From positions 3,658,001 through 3,722,000 of the forward strand of contig NZ_CP194171.1 in the NCBI RefSeq assembly GCF_050908845.1: 64,000 bases of DNA, written 5' to 3'. The notes under the pieces were generated by a model. It was not told the DNA's origin and searched no databases. It worked only from the letters and a program-made list of their open reading frames with translations. Of the stretch, positions 7,629 through 15,695 are shown piece by piece. A program made the translations under genes and the position numbers. Source of the DNA: Marinobacterium_D sp050908845. GTDB lineage: Bacteria > Pseudomonadota > Gammaproteobacteria > Pseudomonadales > Balneatricaceae. Within the stretch, counting starts at the first letter, position 1; each line of letters opens with the position of its first letter.

Positions 7629-9491
7629 ATGTCTAACTATCGTTCCAAGACCACTACCGAAGGCCGTCAGGCAGCGGGCGCCCGTGCACTCTGGCGCGCA
7701 ACCGGCGTATGCGATGGCGATTTCGGCAAACCGATCATCGCCGTGGCCAACTCCTTCACCCAGTTCGTACCGGGCCATGTGCACTTGAAGGATATCGGCC
7801 AGCTGGTGGCGCGAGAAATCGAAAACGCCGGCGGTATCGCCAAGGAGTTCAACACTATCGCCATCGATGACGGTATCGCCCAGGGCCACGATGGCATGCT
7901 CTACTCGCTGCCGAGTCGTGACATTATCGCCGATTCCGTCGAGTACATGGTCAACGGTCACTGCGCCGACGCCCTGATCTGCATCTCCAACTGCGACAAG
8001 ATCACCCCCGGGATGCTGATGGCTGCCATGCGCCTTAACATCCCCACGATCTTTGTATCCGGCGGCCCGATGGAAGCCGGCCGTGTGCAACTGGCGGAAC
8101 AGGTACTGCGCATCGATCCGGTCGACGCCTATGTGGCCGGGGTAAACCCTGCCGTGGATGCCGATGAGGCCCTGAAGATCGAACAGAGCGCGTGCCCGAC
8201 CTGCGGTTCCTGCTCCGGCATGTTTACCGCCAACTCAATGAACTGCCTGAATGAAGCGCTCGGCCTTGCCCTGCCCGGCAACGGCAGCATGCTGGCCACC
8301 CATGCCGATCGTCGTGAACTGTTCCTGCAGGCCAGCCGCCGCATTGTCGAGATCACCAAGCGTCATTACGAGCAGAACGACGACAGCGTGCTGCCGCGTA
8401 ACATCGCCAACCGGGCCGCCTTTCATAACGCCATGACCATGGATATCGCCATGGGCGGTTCCACCAACACCATTCTGCACCTGCTGGCAGCGGCTCAGGA
8501 GGGCGAGATCAATTTCACCCTGGCCGATATCGACCGCCTGTCCCGCGAAGTGCCGCACCTGTGCAAGGTTTCCCCGGCAACAGCCGACTACTACATGGAG
8601 GATGTGCACCGTGCCGGTGGTGTATTCGGTATTCTCGGTGAGCTGGACCGGGCCAAGCTGCTGAGCACCCAGGTCAGCACCGTACACAGCGCCACCCTGG
8701 CCGAAGCCCTGGATAAGTGGGATATCTGCCGTACCGACAATGCCGAGGTGGAAACCTTCTATCGCGCCGGCCCTGCGGGTATCCGCACCACCGAGGCATT
8801 CAGCCAGGAGTGTCGCTGGGACAGCCTGGACCGGGATCGTGAAAACGGCTGCATTCGCCGTCTGGACAACGCTTACAGCCAGGAAGGCGGCCTTGCCGTG
8901 CTGTTCGGTAACCTGGCGGAAGATGGCTGCATCGTCAAAACCGCCAGCGTGCCCGAGCATCTGCTGCAGTTTGAAGGTGTCGCCCGTGTATTTGACGACC
9001 AGGACGCGGCAATCGCGGCGCTCAACGCAGATGAAATAGAACCCGGTACCTGCGTCATTATCCGTTACGAAGGCCCCAAGGGCGGCCCCGGCATGCAGGA
9101 GATGCTGATACCGACCAGCCTGTTAAAGGCCAAGGGACTTGCTACCTCCTGCGCCCTGCTGACCGACGGGCGCTTCTCCGGCGCCACCTCCGGTCTCTCT
9201 ATCGGTCACACTTCACCGGAAGCGGCCAACGGCGGCGCCATCGGTCTGGTTAACGATGGCGATATCATCAAGTTGGATATCCCTGCGCGCAGTATCAATA
9301 TCGCCATTTCAGACGAGGAACTGAACCAACGCCGTGAGCAGATGGAAACCAGAGGCCTCAAAGCCTGGAAGCCGGAAGGTCCACGCAAGCGCAACGTCAG
9401 CCTTGCGCTAAAGGCGTTCGGCATGTTGGCCACCAGCGCCGACAAGGGCGGAGTGCGTAACCGCGAACTGATCGAAAAGCATTTCGGTTAA
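7629..9491 (+). CDS. ilvD: Dihydroxy-acid dehydratase (IlvD/Edd family)
   Basis: A 620-residue protein that follows E. coli IlvD almost end to end: YRSKTTTEGRQAAGARALWRA at the start, VNGHCADALICISNCDKITPGM (cluster Cys near 122), CPTCGSCSGMFTANSMNC (near 192), MGGSTNT, RYEGPKGGPGMQEM and DGRFSGATSGLSIGH. Such enzymes use an Fe-S cluster and Mg2+ to convert 2,3-dihydroxy acids to 2-oxo acids. It sits inside a catabolic unit with a hydratase and an aldolase, not with other branched-chain amino acid genes. It may therefore act on a pathway 2,3-dihydroxy acid instead of, or besides, serving valine/isoleucine synthesis. Whether this is the only ilvD of the genome cannot be seen here. Confidence 0.9.
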   Translation: MSNYRSKTTTEGRQAAGARALWRATGVCDGDFGKPIIAVANSFTQFVPGHVHLKDIGQLVAREIENAGGIAKEFNTIAIDDGIAQGHDGMLYSLPSRDIIADSVEYMVNGHCADALICISNCDKITPGMLMAAMRLNIPTIFVSGGPMEAGRVQLAEQVLRIDPVDAYVAGVNPAVDADEALKIEQSACPTCGSCSGMFTANSMNCLNEALGLALPGNGSMLATHADRRELFLQASRRIVEITKRHYEQNDDSVLPRNIANRAAFHNAMTMDIAMGGSTNTILHLLAAAQEGEINFTLADIDRLSREVPHLCKVSPATADYYMEDVHRAGGVFGILGELDRAKLLSTQVSTVHSATLAEALDKWDICRTDNAEVETFYRAGPAGIRTTEAFSQECRWDSLDRDRENGCIRRLDNAYSQEGGLAVLFGNLAEDGCIVKTASVPEHLLQFEGVARVFDDQDAAIAALNADEIEPGTCVIIRYEGPKGGPGMQEMLIPTSLLKAKGLATSCALLTDGRFSGATSGLSIGHTSPEAANGGAIGLVNDGDIIKLDIPARSINIAISDEELNQRREQMETRGLKAWKPEGPRKRNVSLALKAFGMLATSADKGGVRNRELIEKHFG

Positions 9492-9502
9492 GCACTTCCA
9501 GA

Positions 9503-9534
9503 AAGCACCGGTTCGCAGCCGCGAGCCGGTGCTT
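9503..9534. repeat. Intergenic hairpin between ilvD and the aldolase
   Basis: Arms AAGCACCGG (9503-9511) and CCGGTGCTT (9526-9534), extended by TTCGC/GCGAG inside, give a stem of about 14 bp with a 4-nt loop AGCC. There is no T-run behind it. It may be a REP-like or attenuating element rather than a full terminator. Confidence 0.5.
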
Positions 9535-9586
9535 CCCTGCCGATACAAACAAGCTTTCCTCTACAAATTCAGCGAGAGTAAATCCC

Positions 9587-10378
9587 ATGCTTAATCTTGC
9601 ACTACAGAAATGGCGCGCCAAGGAACCGAGCCTCGGCATCTGGTCGAACCTGCCCGATATCCATATGGCCGAGATGCTGAGCCGCATGGATGTGGACTGG
9701 ATCTGCTTCGACCTGCAGCACGGCCTGATGGACTACAGCGATCTGACCCGCCTGCTGCCGGCTATCACCGGCGTGGATACCACCCCGCTGGTACGTGTTG
9801 CCGCGAATCAGCCGGACCAGATCGGCAAAGCACTGGATGCCGGCGCCCAGGGCGTGATCGTCCCGATGGTGAACAGCGCGGAAGACGCGCGACGCGCTGT
9901 ATCAGCCTGCCGCTATCCGCCCATGGGTACCCGCTCCTGCGGCCCGATGCGCGACGCCATGCTGGAAGGCATGAGCTACCTGGCCAGCGCCAACGGACAG
10001 ATCGCATGCCTGGTGATGATCGAAACCGAAGAGGGTCTGCGCAACCTCGAAGAGATCGCCGCCGTTGAAGGCGTAGATGGTCTGTTCGTTGGCCCGATGG
10101 ACCTGTGCTACGGGCTGGGTCTGGCGCCGGGCAGCTTCACCGATCCGGCGTTTGTTTCCGCCATTGCCGATATCCTCAAAGCGTGCGAAACCAACAACCT
10201 GGCCAGCGGCATGTTCGGCTACAACGCCGAGATGGCCGCCAATTCGATCAAGAACGGCTTTGATTTCGCGTCAATCGGCACCGATATCAGCTTTATCCGC
10301 GCCGGTGCCACCCTGGCCCTTCATACCGCCCAGGGCAAAGACCAGGAAGATGCGCCCAGTGCGCGGGGTGGATACTAA
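9587..10378 (+). CDS. HpcH/HpaI-family 2-oxo acid class II aldolase
   Basis: A 263-residue aldolase of the HpaI/RhmA/GarL family, metal-dependent pyruvate aldolases that split 4-hydroxy-2-oxo acids to pyruvate plus an aldehyde. Visible elements are FDLQHG (His general base near 47), GAQGVIVPMV, the RYPPMGTRSCGP loop, MIETEEG (metal Glu near 147) and FVGPMDLCYGLG (metal Asp near 173). It is last in the 4.7-10.4 kb unit, 95 bp after ilvD. The logic of dehydratase, hydratase and aldolase fits a 2,3-dihydroxy acid to 2-oxo acid to pyruvate route. The actual substrate length is unknown. Confidence 0.88.
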   Translation: MLNLALQKWRAKEPSLGIWSNLPDIHMAEMLSRMDVDWICFDLQHGLMDYSDLTRLLPAITGVDTTPLVRVAANQPDQIGKALDAGAQGVIVPMVNSAEDARRAVSACRYPPMGTRSCGPMRDAMLEGMSYLASANGQIACLVMIETEEGLRNLEEIAAVEGVDGLFVGPMDLCYGLGLAPGSFTDPAFVSAIADILKACETNNLASGMFGYNAEMAANSIKNGFDFASIGTDISFIRAGATLALHTAQGKDQEDAPSARGGY

Positions 10379-10476
10379 GTAACCTAAGCCTAACCTTCGC
10401 TATTAAAAAACCGGGCGGTCCGGTTTCACTGAAAAAACTATGAAACCGGGTCGCTCAGGGCAGGATCAGCGTGTTT

Positions 10477-10510
10477 AGGAAGCTATGAACTTGTTCATGG
10501 CTTCCTTTAT
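10477..10510 (+). terminator. Convergent terminator region, aldolase versus permease
   Basis: A 14-bp stem AGGAAGCTATGAAC / GTTCATGGCTTCCT (one T-G pair) with a 2-nt centre is followed by TTTAT on the plus strand and abuts the stop codon of the minus-strand permease. A second perfect 9-bp inverted repeat, CCGGTTTCA / TGAAACCGG (10420-10428 and 10441-10449), lies just upstream. Together they separate the two convergent units. Confidence 0.6.
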
Positions 10511-11799
10511 ACTCTCGGCTTCAACTCTCTTCGCGTGATTATCCGCAACGCTATCTCAGTGACTACGGCAACGACAACAAAGCCGATAAGAATGCTTACA
10601 ACGTGATCCGCCGTTTTAAGGACGTAATCAAGTGCAAGGATCATCGCCGAAACGCTAAATACTATCGCAACAATCACCAGGGCTCGTGATGCACCTGTTT
10701 CTGCGATTAGTTTCAGGTGCCCTATATGAGTCACGGTATGAATAAACAGTATGGATATTGAGCCGATTGCGGCTATTTCAGACAGGTCAAACAATAACAG
10801 CGATATAATTATTAAAAATCCGCTAATGATTAGCCCTTCCCGGCTATGGCCAATCGGTTTTCCGAATTCAGCTGGAAGCTCACCATCCTTAGCCATTTGA
10901 TAGGTCACATTAGTCACCGCATATAAATTGGCGTTTATAGCAGAGGCCGTTGCGACCAATGCAGTGATCGCGACTACTGTAAAACCTATGGGTCCAAATA
11001 TCGGCAGGGCCGCCTGAGCCAACGCAAAGTCTTTTGCCGCTATCACCTTCGCAACCGGCAGGTTACCGAAGACGGCAAAGGCGATCGCCACGTAAAGCAT
11101 CATAACCAGGGCTATGGCAAGTATCATGGCACGTGGCAGCGTTCGGCTTGGGTTTGGCATATCCTCTGCCACGTTGGTAATCACCCTGAAGCCCTCGTAA
11201 GCAAAAAATGTAATTGCCAGGCTGAAAAATATATTATTCACCGGCGGATAGTGTGAAGGGGCTAATAAATCAGGCTTGAGGACGGCAATACCTGCCACAG
11301 ATAGTATCACCAGGACTATAAATTTTATGCCAACGGTGATCCTTTCCCAGATGGCGACATCCTTCGCGCCTCTGAGATTGATAAGAACAAACATGATGAT
11401 AATGCCCACCGAAAACAGATGACGCCATAGGTCGTCCCCCGCAGATTTCGGCAGAAAGGTAATTGCATAATTCCCGAATGCCTTGGCGATTAAGCTCAGA
11501 GATACAACGGCGGAGAAATACATCATTATGCCCATGCTTCCGGTAAAGACTCCCGGGCCAAAGGCCTGTATCAAATACTCAATAATTCCGCCGGAAGAGG
11601 GATAACGGGCCCCAAGCTTGCCTAATGAGTAGCCGCTAAACAGCGCAATCAAGCCACCGATAATAAATGAGACATAAACGGCGCTGCCTGAGATATCACT
11701 GGCCTCCCCGAGTAATGCGAAAATCCCGGCACCAACCATGGCACCTATGCCCATGGCAACGGCTGACCAGAGTCCAATAGGCTTTTGTGACGTATGCAT
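10507..11799 (-). CDS. APC-superfamily amino acid permease
   Basis: A 430-residue inner-membrane protein with about twelve hydrophobic segments. The N-terminal GIGAMVGAGIFALLG motif is the APC substrate/Na+ loop of TM1, and FFAYEGFRVITNVAEDMPNPSRTLPRA is the conserved TM6-to-loop region. The fold predicts uptake of an amino acid or amine by symport or exchange. Its codons are visibly A+T-richer than the catabolic genes on either side, it is encoded against them, and the decayed SDR copies lie right behind it. I infer that it was inserted or acquired separately. Start ATG at 11799 with GAAGGGAAGC upstream. Confidence 0.88.
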   Translation of the reverse strand: MHTSQKPIGLWSAVAMGIGAMVGAGIFALLGEASDISGSAVYVSFIIGGLIALFSGYSLGKLGARYPSSGGIIEYLIQAFGPGVFTGSMGIMMYFSAVVSLSLIAKAFGNYAITFLPKSAGDDLWRHLFSVGIIIMFVLINLRGAKDVAIWERITVGIKFIVLVILSVAGIAVLKPDLLAPSHYPPVNNIFFSLAITFFAYEGFRVITNVAEDMPNPSRTLPRAMILAIALVMMLYVAIAFAVFGNLPVAKVIAAKDFALAQAALPIFGPIGFTVVAITALVATASAINANLYAVTNVTYQMAKDGELPAEFGKPIGHSREGLIISGFLIIISLLLFDLSEIAAIGSISILFIHTVTHIGHLKLIAETGASRALVIVAIVFSVSAMILALDYVLKTADHVVSILIGFVVVAVVTEIALRIITRRELKPRV

Positions 11800-12029
11800 A
11801 CAAGCTTCCCTTCTGCATTATCATAAGGCTTAACCGGGGAAGCCATGATCGGGATGTGGCGTCCGTCGTTATGCACCAAGGCATCCGGGGCCAGCCAAGT
11901 AGCGCTTAGAGAATAATAATAGCTGACTGAGCTTGAGAAATTTTTTCGGGGAATACCAGCTTCCCGTGAGGTGACTTATTGATAATAAAAGCGGCCCCGC
12001 CTCGGTTGATCAGCAGGGCCTGAAGAGGG

Positions 12030-12203
12030 TTAACGAGCCGTAAAGCCTCCATCCACGGTCACTTCAGAACCGGTCATAAAGCGCGAAGCATCCGAAGCCA
12101 GGAAGGCGATCACTACATGATGGCCTGCCTTTGCCAGCGCTTCTGCAGCAGCCAACCCGATACCCGAAGCGCCACCGGTGATCAAAGCTACTTTCTCATT
12201 CAT
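12030..12203 (-). pseudogene. SDR remnant with internal deletion (paralogue of the SDR at 28602)
   Basis: The reading frame keeps only the two ends of an SDR. It starts MNEKVALITGGASGIGLAAA, runs to HHVVIA, then joins directly to FLASDASRFMTGSEVTVDGG, FTAR and stop. The C-terminal 25 residues are identical to those of the intact SDR at 28602-29369, and the N-terminal part is nearly so. About 190 codons are missing in frame. In the intact gene both junction ends carry a GTSATCGCC-like word (GTGGTCATCGCC and GTGATCGCCTTC), so deletion across a short direct repeat is likely. It lacks the catalytic Ser-Tyr-Lys core. Confidence 0.85.
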
Positions 12204-12231
12204 CTGAATATCCTCGCAGTCGGCGGATCTG

Positions 12232-12399
12232 TTAGGCCAGGGCCATGCCGCCATCCACGCTCAGGCCAACACCGGTAATAAACGCAGCGTCGTCTGAACA
12301 CAGGTAGGCCGCTGCCTTGGCCACATCTTCCGGCGTGCCCACACGTTTGAGCGGCGTGCGGGTAATGAGCGCGTCCTGCAGCGAGGCTGCATCAGGGGT
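12232..12399 (-). pseudogene. 3' fragment of a second SDR (paralogue of the SDR at 27794)
   Basis: On the minus strand the frame ending at 12232 reads PDAASLQDALITRTPLKR then VGTPEDVAKAAAYLCSD, ending in GVGLSVDGGMALA and a stop. This matches the last 55 residues of the intact SDR at 27794-28585 (RTPLKRTGTPEDVAKAAAYL, SVDGGMALG). No start codon or N-terminal half is present; similarity ends near 12399. The order (this fragment, then 28 bp, then the SDR remnant at 12203) is the same as in the intact pair. Confidence 0.8.
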
Positions 12400-12720
12400 T
12401 TTAGGAGCGCGAACTCGTTGAGATCGGGTCGATGGGCTTGGAATTATTGGTTAGCTTAAAAAGCTGATGTCCAGCAAGTGTGCTTCTCTATCAAGCAACT
12501 GATAATTAAAGAAAATATTTATCTGACTACTGTTTCACAACGTATATCAACGCAGGCCAGCGCTGTTTGATCAAAACCTGACCAGCGTCTACGCTGAGTC
12601 GAGACATAAAGGTGTTCGCCTCGAGCGAAGCTGTCACCTCTGCGCCTTGGTATGAATACCCGAAGGAGTAGCAGTGCTATAAGAGCTAAGCCTTCGTCTC
12701 ATCAATTGATGGAGGTAAGC
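12400..12720. other. Intergenic, no gene recognised
   Basis: No supported reading frame, RNA gene or repeat was seen. It contains the broken edge of the SDR fragment and the leader of the collagen-like gene, ending in the ribosome site GGAGGTAAGC. An in-frame ATG at 12652 would only add about 23 polar residues before the signal peptide, so it was not taken as the start. Confidence 0.5.
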
Positions 12721-13776
12721 ATGTTCTCTTCGTTACCCCGGTGTGCATCGCTCACACTGCTGGCCGCATCCGTCATGGCCGCTAATGCGGCTTCCGCCAA
12801 AACTGAGGACAAACTCCCCTCAGTCATAACAGAGGTGTTCGTTGATTTTGCGGGCGATTCGCTCTACATAGAGGGAAGCCTCTTCCCTGATACGGGCTCC
12901 TTGGTGGTTGAGTTGGGAAGTCCAACAAACCTAATCCTGGGAGATATTTCAAGCTCCTGCACTTCCTATCTAGGCGCTGTGCCCGAACAGGTTGTTTGTG
13001 AATTACCGCTAGGTTCACTTAGTGACGGCGATTATCTGCTACGGCTCAGCTCCATTGATGCCAAAGCGCCGGCGACAGATTTTGCCCTCACTATAGGCGC
13101 CGTTGGTCCCAAGGGAGATCAGGGCGAGCCTGGACCACAGGGGCCACAGGGTTTGCCTGGCCCCCAGGGTGAAACCGGCCCGATAGGACCGGCTGGACCG
13201 GAAGGACCCATGGGTGCACAAGGGCCGCAAGGACCAGAAGGTCCCCAAGGTCCAATGGGACCCACAGGGCCGCAAGGACCTGTGGGAGCTCAGGGACCAC
13301 AAGGCCCGGCAGGACCTCAGGGCCCCGAAGGACCAGAGGGCCCCATTGGCCCCCAGGGTGAAAGCGGTTTGGCCGATGGTACGGCTACCGGTGAAATTCT
13401 TACCTGGAACGGCAGTAGTTGGATCGGCGCGACTCCTTTGCCCGAAAACAATATGCAGCCTTCGCTGGCGATAAATTACATCATCGCACTTCAGGGTATT
13501 TTCCCATCCCGCTCTTCGGCTGAGCCATTCATCGGGGAAATCATTATGTTTGGCGGAAATTTTGCCCCCAGGGGATGGGCGTTTTGTGATGGCCAGTTAT
13601 TGCCGATAGCGCAAAATACGGCTCTGTTTTCTATTATCGGCACCACCTACGGTGGGGATGGCCGAACCACCTTTGCACTGCCTGACTTAAGAGGCCGAGT
13701 GCCGGTAGGAGAAGGTAGCGGTCCCGGCTTAACACCCCGAACACTTGGAGCAAAATTCGGTACAGAAACACACTGA
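12721..13776 (+). CDS. Secreted collagen-like protein with C-terminal phage tail-collar (microcystin-dependent-protein) domain
   Basis: A 351-residue protein from the ATG at 12721, preceded by GGAGG at ideal spacing. Residues 1-26 are a Sec signal ending ANAASA. An Ig/IPT-like beta region follows (about 30-127), then 30 uninterrupted Gly-X-Y triplets (129-218), rich in GPQ and GPE, that should form a collagen-like triple helix. After a linker comes a Tail_Col domain: GEIIMFGGNFAPRGWAFCDG, LLPIAQNTALFSIIGTTYGG, then DGRTTFALPDLRGRVPVGEG. It stops at GTETH, where homologues normally continue (THTLT...QMPxHxH), and the next frame encodes NTLT. The C-terminus may thus be shortened by a small deletion. 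Likely a trimeric surface or secreted fibre; its target is unknown. Ten bases separate its stop from the subtilase start. Confidence 0.82.
   Translation: MFSSLPRCASLTLLAASVMAANAASAKTEDKLPSVITEVFVDFAGDSLYIEGSLFPDTGSLVVELGSPTNLILGDISSSCTSYLGAVPEQVVCELPLGSLSDGDYLLRLSSIDAKAPATDFALTIGAVGPKGDQGEPGPQGPQGLPGPQGETGPIGPAGPEGPMGAQGPQGPEGPQGPMGPTGPQGPVGAQGPQGPAGPQGPEGPEGPIGPQGESGLADGTATGEILTWNGSSWIGATPLPENNMQPSLAINYIIALQGIFPSRSSAEPFIGEIIMFGGNFAPRGWAFCDGQLLPIAQNTALFSIIGTTYGGDGRTTFALPDLRGRVPVGEGSGPGLTPRTLGAKFGTETH
13105..13374 (+). repeat. Collagen-like Gly-X-Y coding repeat (30 triplets)
   Basis: Thirty consecutive codon triplets begin with Gly and are mostly GPQ, GPE, GPM, GPA and GAQ. The DNA is a degenerate 9-bp periodic repeat (GGNCCNCAN-like), prone to length change by slippage. 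Confidence 0.9.
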
Positions 13777-13785
13777 CCAGATTGT

Positions 13786-15510
13786 ATGACTGCACCATCA
13801 AACTCCCAGCAAGGTAAGCATTTCGACTTTTTTCGAGTTGCTTACCTTGTTTCTTGTTTGCTTATCCCTTCGGTCTCGTTCGCAAGCGCCGGCTGGATTC
13901 AGGAGCTTAATCCTCCCTCTGTTGACCTTCATCCGCCGGATAAACCGATTGTCATTGCTGTAATCGACGATGCAGTGCTTGTTGAGCACCAGTCTATCAG
14001 CGAACTGATTTTTCATAATTCAGAGGAGATACCCTCCAATGGAGTGGATGACGACGGCAACGGCTTCATCGACGACAGCGCAGGCTGGGATATTTCCGAT
14101 GATGATAATGATGTATCACCGCCCAGAGATCGCATCGAAGCCTATTATCACGGTACTCATCTGGCTGGAATAATTGCCGATATTGCCCATACAGTCTTGG
14201 GTGAAGACGCCGCAGATTACCTACGCATACTCCCCGTAAAGGTACTGTCAGACAGGGCAACGAATACTTATCTGAAAGATGCGTATAAAGGCGTCGAATA
14301 TGCGCTGAAAGCTGATGCCGATATCATACTGGCTGCCTGGGCGGTACCCACCTTATCAATAGATGAAGATCGCCTGCTTGACCGAGCCATACAGCAGGCA
14401 AAAACCGTTGTTGCCGCTGCTGGAAACTATTCAAGAAACCAGCCGCAATTCCCTGCCGCTCACCCCGGCGTTATCGCCGTTTCTGCCATGGCAAACGCCT
14501 CACAACCCACTGAACATGCAAATTTTGGCAAGCACGTAAACCTGGTCGCTCCCGGAACGGAGATCCAGAGTGCGGGAGTCACCGGTGTCGACCATGTGTT
14601 GACGAAATCGGGTACCTCCCAGGCTTCCGCGATGGTTGCGGCCACCATCGCCCTTCTCAGGCTGCAATACCCGCAACTGACAACCAATCAGATTGAGGCA
14701 TGCCTTATCACAGGTACAACCCCACTTTCAGGGCTGGATGATAAGTGGGTAGCACAGTTAGGTGCAGGCAAACTGGATATAAGCCGTGCATTAGGTTGTG
14801 ATATTTACACCCATCAGGCAATACGGCATCGCCAGCTTAAGGCCTACCAGGGCTATTTAAACCTGTCGACAACAGAATTCGATGAGATGACATGGGTGGT
14901 TCGTCCACCGGGTTTGTATAAAGGTCTAAGGTTTACCAGGGTAAATACAAGGTCTCACCCAACCAGCGGTAAGCTAAGCGTTTTCAACGAAAACGTTCGT
15001 GATGCCAAGCCCTGGCGTGTGTTCTCCGTGGAGGATATACCCGATGAATTTTACATCCCGGGTGGCTTTGCCCGTTTGGTCTTCCAGGCTGCCCCCGGCA
15101 CGCCGGCTAAAGATGGCTTGTTACTGGGGTATCGCACAGAGCCTATAGATGTCGCCACTCAGTTCTGTCGAGACACTATTTACCTTCAGAATGAAGGCAT
15201 TATTAATGACAACAGTGCTGAAAAAACCTACGCACCTAATAGCGACTGCAGGTGGCAGATTAAGGCGCCAGCAGGTCAACGCATAGAATTTACCGCGGAA
15301 TGGCTGGATACACAGGCCGGTGTAGACAAGATTTATTTCTTTAATGGTAATTCAACCCGAACAAGTGATCTTATGGCGGTCTTTAGCGGTAATAAAATCC
15401 CCCCATCATTTAAAAGCTGGGGTAATGAAGCGTTAGTCTGGTTTGTCTCCGATGATAAAAAGCAAGGAAACGGGTGGCAGTTAAAATACACATTTGTTGA
15501 TGCTGAATAG
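13786..15510 (+). CDS. Secreted subtilisin-like (S8) peptidase with C-terminal CUB domain
   Basis: A 574-residue secreted serine peptidase. A signal peptide runs through FFRVAYLVSCLLIPSVSFAS (about 15-34). Catalytic residues are Asp in IAVIDDAV (near 62), His in HGTHLAG (near 124) with the oxyanion Asn in AAAGNYS, and Ser in GTSQASAMVA (near 284). The NGVDDDGNGFIDDSAGWD stretch after the Asp motif is common in Ca-binding subtilases. The last 110 residues (from CRDTIYL) look like a CUB beta-sandwich (ending GNGWQLKYTF), which often binds protein or glycan partners. Codons are A+T-richer than the surroundings, and it follows the collagen-like gene at 10 bp spacing, so the two are probably one unit. 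Cleavage or anchoring of that fibre is a possible role. Confidence 0.87.
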   Translation: MTAPSNSQQGKHFDFFRVAYLVSCLLIPSVSFASAGWIQELNPPSVDLHPPDKPIVIAVIDDAVLVEHQSISELIFHNSEEIPSNGVDDDGNGFIDDSAGWDISDDDNDVSPPRDRIEAYYHGTHLAGIIADIAHTVLGEDAADYLRILPVKVLSDRATNTYLKDAYKGVEYALKADADIILAAWAVPTLSIDEDRLLDRAIQQAKTVVAAAGNYSRNQPQFPAAHPGVIAVSAMANASQPTEHANFGKHVNLVAPGTEIQSAGVTGVDHVLTKSGTSQASAMVAATIALLRLQYPQLTTNQIEACLITGTTPLSGLDDKWVAQLGAGKLDISRALGCDIYTHQAIRHRQLKAYQGYLNLSTTEFDEMTWVVRPPGLYKGLRFTRVNTRSHPTSGKLSVFNENVRDAKPWRVFSVEDIPDEFYIPGGFARLVFQAAPGTPAKDGLLLGYRTEPIDVATQFCRDTIYLQNEGIINDNSAEKTYAPNSDCRWQIKAPAGQRIEFTAEWLDTQAGVDKIYFFNGNSTRTSDLMAVFSGNKIPPSFKSWGNEALVWFVSDDKKQGNGWQLKYTFVDAE

Positions 15511-15624
15511 CGATTTAAGAAACAGCCTCTTCCATAAAACATCTACCAGCAGATCGCGACCTCGGACCGCCGCTTCGATTTAAAAATAGGGTTTTGAGTT
15601 TTAGAAATCGAGTTCAGATGGCGA

Positions 15625-15653
15625 TGACCCGGGGCCAAACTGGCCCCGGGTCA
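15625..15653. terminator. Strong hairpin between convergent peptidase genes
   Basis: A 13-bp perfect stem TGACCCGGGGCCA / TGGCCCCGGGTCA with a 3-nt loop AAC stands between the subtilase stop (15510) and the metallopeptidase stop (15696). There is no T-run on either side, so termination is inferred from position and stem strength. Confidence 0.55.
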
Positions 15654-15695
15654 GAGGCTGCCGCGAACGGGCAGCCCGAGGGTTATCACCAGGGA

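Noticed and set aside
5208..8090. A 960-codon open frame on the minus strand
   Set aside because: It lies antisense to the GMC, hydratase and ilvD genes, which are all well recognised; long antisense frames arise from G+C-rich codon bias. Composition is His/Gly/Asp-rich with no family resemblance.
13105..13374. CRISPR-like or tandem-repeat array
   Set aside because: The periodicity is that of Gly-X-Y codons in a collagen-like protein; there are no spacers.
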